Shown here piece by piece: positions 11,050-23,068 of a DNA stretch of 64,000 bases. Position 1 is the stretch's first letter. Each line of letters starts with the position of its first letter. This stretch comes from Cunninghamia lanceolata (taxonomy: Eukaryota; Streptophyta; Pinopsida; Cupressales; Cupressaceae). The notes beneath the pieces were generated by a model that was not told the DNA's origin, searched no databases, and saw nothing but the letters and a program-made list of their open reading frames with translations. The position numbers were made by a program, and so were the translations under genes. The stretch lies in NCBI GenBank assembly GCA_027924645.1, contig BSBN01001687.1, positions 5,270,001 to 5,334,000 on the forward strand, given 5' to 3'.

Positions 11050-12965
11050 CTAGCAAAGCTCACAAATGAAGGAACTTGCTCTCAGTGAAGGTTTTAGTGA
11101 AGATATCAGCAACCTGCTCGAAAGTCAAACAATAGCAAAGGTTGATGACGTGGCCATGGATGAGCTCCCGGATGTAGTGCATGTGGACCTCTATGTGTTT
11201 GGTCCATTGATGATGGATGAGATTCCGTGAGATCTGAATAGTACTTTGGTTGTCACAAAATATGACTGATAGCCATCTGATCTAGATACCAAACTCAGTG
11301 AGAAGATTTTGAAGCCAAATGGCATCAGTGGCAGCATTCACAGGCCCTCGATACTCGGCCTCAGTAGAAGATAGAGCAATAGTAGACTGGTTCTTGCTCG
11401 ACCAACAAACATGACCTGAACCAAGTGAGAAGTTGTAACTTGAAATAGACTTGTGATCCTGAGAATTGCTTGCCCAATCTGAATCTGTGTAGCCCACGAA
11501 GTCAAGCTCAATGTCCGCTGCATAGTGAATCCCAAAACTATGAGTACCCTGAATGTAGTGAAGGATCCGCTTGGCTACTTTCCAGTGTAGCTCATGAGGC
11601 TCTTGCATGAATTGAGAGACCATGCCTATAGCATATGAAATGTCAGGTCCCGTATGAGTCAGATAAATGAGACTCCCAACAAGTTGTTGGTACAAAGTGC
11701 CATCAACAAGTGGAGAAGAACACTGAGCCTCAAGTTTTACTCCAGAAAGAAAGGGAATCGGAGCAGGCTTGCAGTTAGCCATATGAAACCTCGAGAGAAA
11801 ATATAGAGCATACTTGGACTAGTTGATGGTGATCCCAGAAGCAAATTGGTAGATCTCAATCCCAAGAAAGTAATGCAACAAGCCCAAGTCAGTCATCAAA
11901 CACCTATCATGAAGGGCAGTTCTGACAGTCCCAATGGTGGATGTAGAACTGCCTGTGATTAGCAAGTCATCAACATACAGAACCAAAAATAGGTGTGAAT
12001 CATCTTGCTACAGAATGTATACATTGGGATCAGAATGGGACTGAGTGAACCCAACTGATAGAAGGAAAGAGTCCATCTTGGCATACCAGGCCTGAGGAGC
12101 CTGTTTGATGCCATAGAGAGACTTCTGAAGATGACACACAAGTGAAGAATCATGAAGGAACCCCTGTGGCTACTCCATGTAAATCTCCTCCTGAAGGTCA
12201 CCATGAACAAAAACACTCTTCACATCCATCTGGTGTACTTCCCAACGATTAGCTATAGCAATGGCAAGAACTAGTTAGATGGAATTCATTCAGGCAACTG
12301 GTGCAAAAGTCTGAGTAGTCAATCCCAAGAAATTGGGAGAATCCTTTGGTGACCAAGCGAGCCTTATGCTTGTCAACTGACCCATCTGCTGTAAATTTTG
12401 TCTGATAGATCCACTTACATTGAACAAGTTTTCTTCCCTAAGGAAGAGGGACAAGATCCCAAGTGTGGTTCCTCATCAAGGAACTATACTCCTCTTGCAT
12501 AGCTGTATCCCACTCAAGAATACTAGAAGCCTCATGAAAAGACTATGGATCTGAGGCAGTAGCAATGAAGACATGTGGAGCATCTTGAAACTGTGAACGA
12601 GTCCACCTGGTGTCTGATGGATCCCCAACCCAATCACCTACAGACTGTAAGGTCTATCTAGCCCAAAGTGGACCGAAAGATGGAGAATCTGGAGGAGAAT
12701 CATCAACCTCTACATGATGATTAGGAGAGGAAGGAGGTGAGTCCTTTGAATCACTTTCTGCATCAGAAGTGGAGGTAGAAGACTGCTCAGGTGAATCTAA
12801 CTCATCAGAAGATCTGTCATGTATCCCAAGTGACTCCAATGTCAAGGTAGGAGTTGGAGAAGTGATAGAAAGTGAGCTCGAAGAGCCCTCCTCAAATTGA
12901 ACACTCCTCTCAATGAACAACTCATGTGTAGTAGGGTGGAGCAACCAATAATCCTTCACACCATC
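11050..12965 (-). pseudogene. Element B reverse transcriptase and RNase H
   Basis: Minus strand: a Ser/Asp-rich linker (12654-12959), a decayed RVT_2-type reverse transcriptase with several stops, and the catalytic LYVDDLLITG (codons at about 11966-11977). A copia RNase H follows, with DSDWA, SSTEAEY and DNQSTIQISRN, and the ADIFTKTF end near 11070. The part 11282-11782 is open for 166 codons. The order integrase before reverse transcriptase assigns B to Ty1/copia. Nonsense changes are concentrated between 12000 and 12650. Confidence 0.9.
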
Positions 12966-12995
12966 AGGATAACCTACAAATATGCAAGGTCTACT

Positions 12996-13878
12996 CTATG
13001 GATCCAAGGCCTTGCATTTCTCTATAGGAATGTGGGCCCATGTAGGAGAACCAAAAACTTGAAAGTGCTTAACTGATGGTTTCTGACTGCTCCAAGCTTC
13101 AAAAGGAGTGACTCCCTTTACGGCTCGGTGAGGAACATGGTTCTGGATATAACAAGCATAGTTAATGGCCTTTGTCCAATACTGTGGTGTAAGAGATCTG
13201 GAGTGAATCATGCAATTCGCCATTTCCTTCAAGGACCTATTCTTCCATTCTACAACACTGTTATGCTGAGGATTGTATGAAACTAAATGCTGTAAATCAA
13301 TCCCTTCTGAAGTGCAAAACCTCTCAAACCAATGGTTGACATACTCACCACCATTGTTAGTGCGCAAAACTTTGATGGCTTTCCCAGATTGCTTCTCTAC
13401 AAAAGTTTTGAAGTCCTGAAAAATGATCAAATACCTTTTACTTCTATTTGAGAAAGTATACCCAAGTATATTGAGAAAAATCATCAATGAATGTGAGGAC
13501 ATATCTAGCCTTGCTAAAAGAAGGATGTTGAAATGGACCAGCCAAATCACTATGAACTAACTCCAGTATCTGTGAAGCTCTCCATGCCTTACCTTTGTCA
13601 AACTTTTCCTTATTACCAAGAATGCAACCTTGGTAAACACCACTTGAAAACTGAATTGAAGGCAACCCTATGACCATGCTCTGCTGGTTGAGCTGTTGCA
13701 AGTAGCGAAAGTTTAGATGGCCAAACCACTCATGCCATAATCTACTTACATCATTAGAATGAGTGAGAAAAATAGTCAGAGTATCAGGAACAAAGTAAGA
13801 AAATAGATAGATCCATAACTGATGATTTGCTCTCCCAACTGCAGCTATAGAACCACTATCTAACTCAGGAATCTCCAC
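12996..13878 (-). pseudogene. Element B integrase
   Basis: Minus strand: the pre-integrase motif (LWHEWFGHLNFRYLQQL), the first catalytic Asp (LVHSDLAGPF), FIDDFSQYTWVYFLK, then LRTNNGGEY, VVEWKNRSLKEMAN and the VFGSPTWAHIP end. A frameshift lies between 13550 and 13444. The second catalytic Asp of the DDE triad is Asn here: the expected TDNGGEY reads TNNGGEY, codon AAC at 13356-13358. A single G-to-A change explains it. The Glu is kept. Integrase inserts the cDNA into the genome, so this copy is catalytically dead even apart from the frameshift. Confidence 0.88.
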
Positions 13879-13899
13879 TAAATCAGGAGTGAACTCAAC

Positions 13900-14709
13900 T
13901 CACTTGCCTGAACCTGTGTGAGTGATCTGGTATATCGATAGGAGATTAGTTGATAATGAGGGCACACAAAGAACATCATGGAATGTGCCATCCCCCACAT
14001 TAATAGACCCTCTCCCACACACCTCAATAGGAGTGTCATCACCCATCAAAATAGAAGGCATAGTACACGGCTCCAAAGATGCAAGTTCTTCCTTAGATGA
14101 AGCCATGTGGTATGAAGCACCCGAATCAAGAACCCAAGTGGATAGTGAAGAAGCAACTGCAATAAGGACCTTCCCCTTTCCTTTCCCCTTGCCGTTTTCT
14201 TTTTCCTTTTTAGACTCCTCATTAGAACTCTGTTTGATAGACTCAGGAACACTGATATTATTCTTCTCAAGAATGTGTGTCAAGTGATCAATTTGTTTCT
14301 TCAGACATTTATGTTCATCATGAACAAGTCTTTTATAATAGGTACATTGGACCCTCTCTTTCTTAGGCTTGTCACCCTTGGAAGATTGGGTCTCATTAGT
14401 TTCTTTTGAAGCAACCGATATCTGATCCTTCTTCTCCTTGCTATTCTTCTGTTTCTTATCCTTACTAATGTTGTTACTACTTTGTCCTTTCTGTTCTTTT
14501 GTGCCTTGGTTGGCAACCAAGGCATGTGACTTAGAGGACTTAAGAGTGCCCATTTGGATTAGCTTGTCTTGTTCCCAAGTGAGATTGACAGTAAAATCAT
14601 GTAAAGATGGCATGGTGAATTGAGTACCAAGTGCACCCTTAGTAGCATAGAAAGTAGAAACAAACACAGAATATTCTAAACTTAGCTTAGAGAGAATACT
14701 AAGAATCAA
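13900..14709 (-). pseudogene. Element B gag C-terminus and protease
   Basis: An open minus-strand stretch of about 269 codons holds the end of gag, a lysine-rich linker, a damaged zinc knuckle (CTYYKRLVHDEHKC; the second Cys is now Tyr) and an aspartic protease with WVLDSGASYHM at its active site. It ends just before the integrase leader. In copia elements gag and pol are one polyprotein cut by this protease. Loss of the second zinc ligand would impair RNA packaging even if the frame were restored. The segment is the best-preserved open frame in B. Confidence 0.85.
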
Positions 14710-15135
14710 TTGTTCATCTTTCTTTTCAATTCCACATTTTTTAACTGCAGCCTTAGTGATTTCAATTTAGTGAAGAAATCTTGGATTGTGTTGAAATTGC
14801 CTGGACTTAAACTAATTAGTTCATTTTCCAACATATGACCCCTCATTGAATCTTGTGTGCCAAATAGTGTTTCTAGCTTTGTCTAGATTTCATTTGGTTT
14901 ATTCAAAGACTCAATGTGAGAGAGCAAATTAGGAGAAACAGACAAACACAATGTTCCATATACCTCATCACATTTGTTAAACCACTTAGGTTTATCTTCA
15001 TCTTTAGTAGGTACAGTTTCAAGTCCCATAATTATCCTATTTAATCCATCTTTCCTTAAGTGAATGGTCATGTGTGATTTCCACTCAAAGTAATTGTATG
15101 GAGTTAGGATGGACGCAATTTGTTTGATCCATGAT
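14710..15135 (-). pseudogene. Element B gag, N-terminal part
   Basis: The minus strand reads LTPYNYFEWKSHM, then VYGTLCLSVSPNLLSHIESL and, past a stop near 14883, TKLETLFGT. This is the copia gag N-terminal pattern (TP-NY-W-M opening and W-KLE-LFG-type helix). The likely start codon (ATGGATCAAACAAAT near 15131) is one frame away from the body, so a single-base change has broken the start. The protein would form the capsid shell of the retrotransposon particle. The next part continues below 14710. Confidence 0.75.
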
Positions 15136-16157
15136 GAAGAAATGCAAAGAAGAAATGCTGAAAAGAAGACAACCCAACCAAGAGAACCCCCCCTTTTTCA
15201 CTCAATCAAAGAACCCCCCCAAGAAAATATGATTTGGCACTTTATATTAGTACATTTACAACTGCCACTAGCAATAAATACTAAGTGGTCTTGATTTCAA
15301 TGCATTACAAAACCCTCACGAAGAGCATATGCTAAAAATACAACTTTGGCATAATACCCAGAGAAATAAATATCACCACTGTGATCTACTCAAAAAATCA
15401 TGCACTTTCAAAAAAAAAATCACCTCGATACGAGGTCGTATGTGAAAGTTATAATCCTCCGAAGTTCCTAAAACAAGAACTTTACAGTGTCATGACTAAG
15501 AATCTACAATTTCTGAAAAATCTCTGCATCAAAATAAAAAAATGACTGCACTAGTACATTGAACATGAAAAAATAGCCAAAATCAAAAATAAAATTCATG
15601 GGAAACAGAGTCCGTATGAGCGAGAACGAAGCATTTGAAAACTGCCTTCAAAACTGCAATTGCCAATGGAGAGGGGTCCTATTGTAGCTTTCTAAGTGCG
15701 TTTTTGTAAAATATATAGACTAGATATAAAAACTAAAACATACCTAAATGGTTTTTCTATGCTGCGAACAAAACCCAGAAGGCGTTTTTCTTTTTGATGT
15801 ATAGAAGATGTTGATCCAGTGTAAACAGAACACCTTTAACTACAAAAAATGACCCCCTGGTTCTGCAACTGTGTATGATGATCTCTGATTTCAGTGAAAC
15901 AAAAGCCAAACCTAACTTTCTCATGCCTCCTGGATGCGTTGGAACAGACAGAAATGCTGCAATCACCCAGATTTCATAAAACACATGTGCAAACTCTAGA
16001 GATTAAAAAAAATTTCGTCAAACTTTTTTGATTCTCAAGATCATTCGAAGATGCAAGAGAAGAGCATATTGGGTTTTTTGAAAAATTGTAATAAGATTTA
16101 TTAGCCCCCTGAATCTCTCAAATATGGAAACTAAAATCTACTCTTTCACATAGAATA
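15136..16157 (-). other. Element B untranslated leader
   Basis: About 1 kb between the primer site and gag. It contains C-rich runs (15187-15194, 15212-15219) and short oligo-A runs. No separate gene is seen. Confidence 0.6.
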
Positions 16158-16169
16158 GCTCTTATACCA

Positions 16170-16619
16170 TGTTAGAATCTGAAAAGTTTATTAACCCAGA
16201 AAACTAGTGCAAAAGAATAGATATTTAAACTATGAATGCAAATGATATGAAATCAAAATAGCAACACAGAGTTAGTCTCCAAGAGAGTAAAGCAAATGCA
16301 AGAAGCAAAATAGTATTAAGAGGATGCAAAAGCAAAAGATGCCAAATACAAGCCAGGTAGCATGCTTATATAGACTAAGAAGAGGGAGGAGGTGGCAACA
16401 CCGACCAATGAGGAGCAACCATCTATCAAACTAAAGATAAAAAAGTATCTTCCCAAGATAGCTAATGGATGCTCACATATAGGAAGGTGACACCTCGCAA
16501 CCACTCACCTAATAAGACATGCTTTATTAACCTAAGTGAGATTAATAAAAGTGTAGGAAAAACCTAGGAATATAGGGAAAAATAAATAACCCACTAGGAA
16601 ATAAAAACCTACACTAACA
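16170..16619 (-). repeat. Element B 5' LTR
   Basis: 450 bp, ending next to the TCCAT duplication at 16620-16624. On the minus strand it is followed directly by the primer-binding site. CTATATAAGCATGC on the minus strand near 16370 is the expected promoter position. Confidence 0.93.
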
Positions 16620-16808
16620 TCCATGACTTATATATTTTATATGATTAAGATATTATTTATGATCATGAACCTATTTGTGAGAAAATTTATCTGATGTATA
16701 GCACACTTAATCCTATTTCTACTCCCATTTGTGAGCAATGTTCTATCTATGATCATGAAAACCATGTTGAACCTCTTAGCCAAACTTTATGCATTTCATG
16801 ATCAAGAG
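16620..16808 (+). pseudogene. Element A interior between B and C
   Basis: Short remainder of A's ORF-like DNA, reading YDHEPICEKIY and IYDHENHVEPLSQ in one frame. It links the parts before B and after C. Confidence 0.4.
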
Positions 16809-17700
16809 TGGTGTAGGGGCACCATGTCAACTTGTGTAAATAGGGTCTTATTATAGGTTTTTAAAGGTCCAATAAAAGAGGTCTAAGCCATTGGTGAGGT
16901 TCGAAAAGGTCTAGAAATAAGAGTTTCAATAAACCCTCCTTGTTCAAGCCTAAACAAGCCTAAAAGCAAGGGTTTTGCATTTTGGTGAGTTTGTGGTCGT
17001 TTTAATTGATAAAACTTGTGGATTTAGTCTATTTGTGATCTATGTAGAGCATTGGGATTGAGTTTGGTGATGTGGGTTAGAAGTTTCATATAGTTACTTT
17101 GGAAAAAAGGTCTAATTGCCCCTTTGTAGCAGCAAAATAGTCAATTTTAGGAGGATACCTGACAAAGTAACCATGGTTGGTTCCAAGATATGTTGTAGAA
17201 CTCCATAATGGGTATCTAAAAAGCCATTTCTTATGTGGGTTTGAGCTGTTTTATGAAAGTTATGTCAAAATTACTACTCTTGTTGTCCTAATTATGCCTA
17301 TTTGCAGCAGCGACAGTGAATTATTCAGCATGTTGGTCTGAAGAAACCCTAGCCAATTTTACGATATGTTGAAGATATCCTTAATGGGTATATGAAATGT
17401 CATTCCTTTTATCAGTTTGATGTTGTCTTAGAAAGGTATGGCAAGAAAACAGTGATTGGAGGGCTATAAGGAATTAGGTCTGTTGTAAGGAAATGATAGG
17501 TAAGTTGAAGAACCTAAATTCTTGTGAACCATTTTTGTTTTGAATAAGTTGTCCCCACTATGTCTAAGGTGTTTCAAGTGTTGAGTAGGTGGTTGTGGCA
17601 TTGAAGTCTTGAAATGGTTGTATTGGATCTTGAGAGAAATGAGCCCATTGTTGTGAAATATGTTTCCATGTGAGTGATGTGAACCCCTTGCACTACATCA
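16809..17700 (+). repeat. Element C 5' LTR (internally deleted)
   Basis: 892 bp. The junction TTTTAAAGGTCCAATAAAAG joins the two sides of the segment that survives in the 3' LTR. GTC at both ends of that segment fits a microhomology deletion. It ends at CACTACATCA directly before the primer site. Confidence 0.85.
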
Positions 17701-17701
17701 A

Positions 17702-17713
17702 TTGGTATCAGAG
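17702..17713 (+). promoter_or_regulatory. Element C primer-binding site
   Basis: TTGGTATCAGAG, one base after the LTR end; matches the usual tRNA-iMet-complementary site of plant LTR elements. Confidence 0.85.
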
Positions 17714-17914
17714 AAAGGGACATCAGCTACAAGGTGACAAGGCAAAAGGCAAGAGAGTTTGTATGGACAAGGTGAAACCCAAAGTGAAGATGAAGACTAC
17801 ATGGAGCTACACAGGATAGAGCATAGAGGACATTAAGGAGGAGCAGACAAAGGTTGAAGACATGTTAATTCCATCAATCCAAGAGGGCTTGGGATTTTCT
17901 TTTGTCCAGGTGTA

Positions 17915-19560
17915 TTGTGTAGGGGCACCATGTCAACTTCTGTAAATAGGGTCTTATGCTAGGATTTTGAAGGTCTTAAGTTGATTTTAGTTGAGTAGAC
18001 ATTAAATAAGGTCATAAAGACCATTCCTAATATAATTTAGGTTCACTATTGTAAAAAGTCTCATATTTTATAATGTTATCATATAATGTCAAGACTATGA
18101 ATATGAAGAGTCATTTTGGGAAAGAAAGGTTTTTGGTCATGGAATCTCAAAGAACAAGTTAGGAAAATGTTTGTAAAAGCATAAAAGGGCCTCACAAACT
18201 TCAAGGCTAGTGGTGGAAGATAGAGGATGATGAAAATAATATAGAATTATTCCTTTTTGTTGTTCTAAACTCTATTTTTCATAGTTTTTCTACAAATTTT
18301 TCTATTCCCAGCAACTATACGGTTCCGTACAAGAGTTTGTTGTTCTAAAAGCTTTTGAAATTGATAGGTTTATGTGTTAGCTTCAATCTGGGTTTTGAAG
18401 GAAGAGGTTTCATTGAGTTTTCAAGTTGTTATTGGAATTTTACCCCTGGCTAGTCTGTACAGTCAAGATAAGGGTTTTCAAGACTTACAATGAGAAAATG
18501 ACTCATTCCACCTATGGTAACTACTGTGACTGAGTGGAATGGGTCCAATAAGATAGGAATAGGTGTTTGAATACCTTTGGTGAGTAGAGAAGAACAAATG
18601 GTGGCATTTGAAGTGTTGTCCTAGAGGGAATTTCATGGGTTTGGCTTAGTTTGAAGAGGCTAGAAGCTAGGGTTTGTGCAAAAACTTTTGGAATTGACTA
18701 AGTAATGGTTGGTATAGCATGTGCAAGTCCAATAAAAGAGGTCTGAGCCATTGGTGAGGTCCAAAAAGGTCCAAAGATAAGAGTTTCAATAAACCCTCCT
18801 TATTCAAGCCTAGAGAAGCCTAAAAGCAAGGGTTTTGCATTTTGGTGAGTTTGTGGTCATTTCAATTGATAAAAGTTGTGGATTCAATCTATTTTTTATC
18901 TATGTAGATCATTGGGATTGAGTTTGGTGATGTGGGTTTTAAGTTTCATATAGTTGCTTTGGAAAATAGGGCTAATTGCCCCTTTGTAGTAGTGGAACAG
19001 ACAATTTTAGGAGGATACCTTACAAAGTAACCCTAGTTGGTTCCAAGACATATTGTAGAACTCCATAATGGGTATCTAAAAAGCCATTACTTTTGTGAGT
19101 TTGAGCCATTTTCTGAAAGTTATGTCAAAATTACTACTTTTTATGTCCTAATTAGGCCAATTTACAACAGCGACAATGAATTATTGGGCATGGTGGTCTA
19201 CAGAAACCCTAGCCAAGTTTGATATATGTTTAATAACTCCTTAATGGGTGTATGAAATGCTATTCCTTTTGTGGGTGTAACGTTGTCTTAGAAAGTTATG
19301 GCAATAAAACAGTGATTGGAGGGCTACAAGGAATTAGGTCTATTGTAAGGAAATGATAAGTAAGTTGAAGAACCTGAGTTCTTGTGAACCATTTTTGTTT
19401 TGAATAAGTTTCTACCACTATGTATAAGGTGTTTCAAGTTTTGAGTATGTGGTTGTGGAATTGAAGTCTTGAAATGGTTGTATTGGATCTTGAGAGAAAT
19501 GAGCCCATTGTTGTGAAATATGTTTCCATGTGAGTGATGTGAACCCCTTGCACTACATCA
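17915..19560 (+). repeat. Element C 3' LTR (full length)
   Basis: 1646 bp. It carries the extra segment with a possible TATA-like AGCATAAAAGGG near 18179. The region from 18727 on matches the 5' LTR with roughly 8% differences by eye. Confidence 0.85.
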
Positions 19561-19565
19561 AAGAG

Positions 19566-20720
19566 CTTATCACTCCACCTACCCATGATCCCCAAACATC
19601 CACTTGTCGTGATGAGACACATGCCTCCCAAGCACACATAGAAGATCAAACAAATAGCTTGGATCTACTTGCACATAATCAAGATCTTAATTTGATCCTT
19701 CCACATCCACTATCGACCCCATTTCCAATCCACCATCATATCCACTTGGTCTATCCACCTTCATTCATGAATGTTCCTCCCTAGGAACACAACAACCTTT
19801 ATCCACCACTTCACCTTCGTCACCCAATAAGGAACTCGTGTCTAATGTTCAAACTACAACTAGTCTCATAGTCCATCACATACTCCAAAACATGAACTAC
19901 CAAGGTAAAATCTTAGGCCTTCATTAACAAGATATTTTAGAGCCTATACATATCAATGTCCCTCCACACTCATATGGACTTGGATATACACCCCAAGATA
20001 AACAATCTAAAAATGCTGGTAATTCCTCCATTCCTCCTAAATCCACCACTTTCCATCACAAACCCTATCATATACCTAAAACATATGTTGCCATTCCGCC
20101 TCCATTATCCTACAAATGTCAAAAGTATGTGACCATACATTTTCCATCATCCAATTTACCTCCACTTCTTCCAACTCCTAATATCCCTCCATCTAATTTA
20201 CCACCACTTCTCCTAACACCAAATCCATCCATTTACACATTCCCTCAAATTCCTAATCATGACCAACAAATGCACATATTGTCTAAACATGAAGCTTCCA
20301 CTCATTCCACCCATCCCATGGGATTCAAAAATAAAAAAAATGGATGCCTCCTTCCATAAAGTAAAAAATCATAAAGATCCTAATTCCTTAGGGTACAAAT
20401 GCAAAACATCACAACAAAATACATTCAAAAATCTATCCAAGCCCATACCTCCAAAAGCAAAGTCAAAAACTAAAATGGTATGGGTCCCTAAGAAAAAAGA
20501 AAGAAAGTCAAATGAGGCATCCACATCACAAAAATCCAAACCATTCTCTTCTATCCAAAAGTCCCACTCCATTCAAAAGTCTCAAATTCCTAAATCCCAC
20601 AAACAAAACAAAAATCATAAAAATACTAAGTCTATGTAGGTACCTAAAGGACTTCATGAACCATATCCTAAGAAAACATCTCCATTGCTTCCTACACAAC
20701 CTCCAAAGCAAAAGATTCAA
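19566..20720 (+). pseudogene. Element A ORF, unknown family, later part
   Basis: Pro/His/Ser-rich reading (ITPPTHDPQTSTCRDETHAS, LDLLAHNQDLNLILPHPL), then a Lys/Ser-rich tail containing KTKMVWVPKKKERKS at 20259-20639. Several stops and frame changes interrupt it. The VWVPKK phrase resembles linkers in plant retrotransposon polyproteins, but I cannot name a domain. It sits where pol would be in an autonomous element, and no pol motif is visible. Confidence 0.35.
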
Positions 20721-21849
20721 TGTCTAACATGGTGTGTGCAACCATTGGTCATGGTTCCCTTCCATTCCACAACTCCACATACCTCCATCTCCCCATCATT
20801 CACCTATTATCCTACATATTTCAACCATCACCTCCCTATGGTCCATGCTTTTAGATAAGTCTTTCATCCATCCCTTTGCATAAGTCCTACATAATCCACA
20901 TCATAATCCACTTTTTCCCATTCATTATCCTTCCTTTCATAATCCACCTCATAATCCATTTTCATTCTCTCCATTAATCCACGATCTTTCTATGCATAAA
21001 CCTTTCATAATCCACTATCTACATAATCCATCTCCCTCTCATCATCCCTTATCAACATCTATGAGCATCTTGATGTTTGACATGGTCCATACAATGACAT
21101 CAATCTTTAACGGGACTATCACCTTTCATGGCACTAGACACTTGAGTCCCTCTTATCTGTATTCCCCTTCTCCTATCAAAAAATTAAAAAAAACCAAAAA
21201 ACTAAAGAGAAATCCCTTCATCCAATAGTGAAAACTACCCTTGGTGGCGCCTTGGATAAGTACCATGATGAAAACATCACAAATAGGCGTCATGTGTAGG
21301 TTGATCTTCTATGTCACTTACACTTGAGGGCACAATGTCTAATCTATCCAACCTATCATATCATACCATTTCCATCCTACCTATTATCTTTAGCCATCAT
21401 ACACATACTTATCATATTGAGTCCATTCATCATCTCTTCCTCCTTTTGATCTTGATAAGGATTAGGGGTAAAATGTTGAAACATGCTTTGGTTATCTCTT
21501 AGTATACCTCTTCCTTCCAAACAAGCCTATCATTATCCTATTGTCATAAGCTTTGTCATAAGTATTGCACCTAGAATGGGGCATGTTGTTCCTATGTGAC
21601 ATAGTCTTTGGATATCACATCCTAGCTCCCTTATGATGCCTATATCCCTTACACTATCTCCTATCCTTCTATCTATCCACTCATCATGAGATTTCCATGG
21701 CCTGTTCTTTTATCCATTCACCTATCATGGGCCTTCCACTTCATTTAATATCACTCATCCATTCATCCAATCCTACATTAGCCTTGCACCTAGACTTGGT
21801 TTTCCCTTGTCATTGGTATCTAGCACAAAGGCTACCCAAATTATCATCC
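20721..21849 (+). other. Element A interior, no gene recognised
   Basis: C/T-rich stretches full of CATCC and CCATT motifs (for example 20870-21060). No reading frame is supported. Confidence 0.45.
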
Positions 21850-22080
21850 ATTGACACCCCAAAACATTTCAAAAACTCCAAAAAAATCAAAACATTCCAA
21901 AACTCATAAAAAAACACAACATTTCAAAACATCCAAAAAAATCAAAACATTTTCAAAATCCAAAAAAATCAAAACATTTTTAAAATCCAAAAGAATCAAA
22001 ATATTTGCAAAATCCAAAAAAATCAAATATTCCCAAAAATACAAAAAAAATCAAATATCCAACAAAAAACAACCCAAGCA
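21850..22080. repeat. Tandem minisatellite, AAAATCCAAAAAAATCAAAACATTT type
   Basis: About eight diverged units of 22-26 bp (AATCCAAAAAAATCAAAACA and variants). The Lys-rich frame across it is a by-product of the repeat. Confidence 0.75.
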
Positions 22081-22600
22081 ATAAAATCTATCCAACCATT
22101 CAATCAAATCAATTCTTCCAATCACCAACTTGAAATCAATCATCCTTATCAATTCAATCAAATCATTCCAACCAAATCAATTCTTCCAATCAATTTAATC
22201 AATCAAAACAATCTTTATCAAATCACTTCTTCTAATCAATTCAATTCATCATCATTATTCAATTGAATCAAATCAATCAAATCATTCCAAGCAATGATCC
22301 AAAATGTAAATCAATCATCAATCCATACTAATCAAGTTAATAAGTCTTGCCAAATTATACAATAGCATCAATGGTCTTGATCCTAATCTTGATGTCAACC
22401 AAATCAATCAATCAATCATCATCATAATCAATGAGATTTATCATCCCTAATCCTAGTGTTGTTCTTGGGATACATCATTCCCATATCAAAAACACAATCC
22501 TTGCATTGTTCTTGGGATAAATCATTCCCACATCAACAATGTTATCATCAATCAATCAATCAATTAATCAATCAATCAATCAATCATTGGCTTACAACTT
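22081..22600. repeat. AATC-rich low-complexity region with (CAAT)n microsatellite
   Basis: Degenerate TCAATCAA-type sequence throughout. A nearly pure (CAAT)n run of about ten units lies at 22547-22586. Confidence 0.8.
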
Positions 22601-23054
22601 GATAGGGGCAATACCTTGCTTGTTTTTGTATCATTTGTGTTTGCTCGCTCGCTTGCTTGTGTGTGTTATAATTTTTATCTTGCACTTGCATCAAATCTGA
22701 ATCATTCCCATCTAATATTCATATCATGTATCTAGACAAGGTTGTATTACACTAGGGCACGAGACACATCATCACCTTGGCCTTATACCTTAGTGCATAA
22801 TGTCTGGTGCTATATCAAACATCATGGTTGTGCACTTTCATTGCAGCATAACACATACTTCCCTTTCTTCTATCCATTCCTTATCTTTTTTCCTTGACCA
22901 ATTCCTTTTATTTTGAGAGTCTACATGTGTTTGTCCAGCCCGCCTATCCTCTCGAGGGGACATCATCATCCTATCCTTTCATCTTTTATCCATACCTTAA
23001 CTTCTTTAAAATTATGTTACTTGACATAAATATCATCATCTCGAACATCATCTC

Positions 23055-23068
23055 AAAGAGGAGCAAAA
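23055..23068 (+). promoter_or_regulatory. Element A polypurine tract
   Basis: AAAGAGGAGCAAAA directly before the 3' LTR start; the site priming plus-strand synthesis in LTR elements. Confidence 0.75.

Larger units (their letters stand above)
10419..16619 (-). mobile_element. Element B: complete Ty1/copia retrotransposon inside A
   Basis: Two 450-bp LTRs (TGTTAGAATCTG...CACTAACA on the plus strand) bound 6.2 kb. The flanks are identical TCCAT duplications (10414-10418 and 16620-16624). The minus strand carries gag, protease, integrase and reverse transcriptase-RNase H in the copia order. The primer site TGGTATAAGAGC (16158-16169, minus) resembles the initiator-tRNA-Met type. The G-rich polypurine tract is at 10869-10878 (minus). 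I count about 19 differences between the LTRs (about 4%), so B is younger than its host A. Stops and frameshifts make it non-autonomous now. Confidence 0.95.
16809..19560 (+). mobile_element. Element C: non-coding LTR element with 214-bp interior
   Basis: Inserted in A with AAGAG duplications (16804-16808 and 19561-19565). The LTRs start TGGTGTAGGGGCACC or TTGTGTAGGGGCACC and end CACTACATCA. The interior (17701-17914) begins with TTGGTATCAGAG, the initiator-tRNA-Met primer-site type, and codes for nothing. The 5' LTR is 892 bp and the 3' LTR 1646 bp: about 757 bp present in the 3' copy (roughly 17970-18726) are missing from the 5' copy. Such elements (TRIM-like, though with unusually long LTRs) move only with proteins supplied by other copies. 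Confidence 0.88.

Noticed and set aside
17702..17713. tRNA gene suggested by TTGGTATCAGAG
   Set aside because: It is a 12-base primer-binding site next to an LTR; no tRNA-length cloverleaf is present. No tRNA or rRNA gene was recognised anywhere in the window.
21851..22084. Lys/Ser-rich frame
   Set aside because: Product of a 22-26-bp minisatellite.
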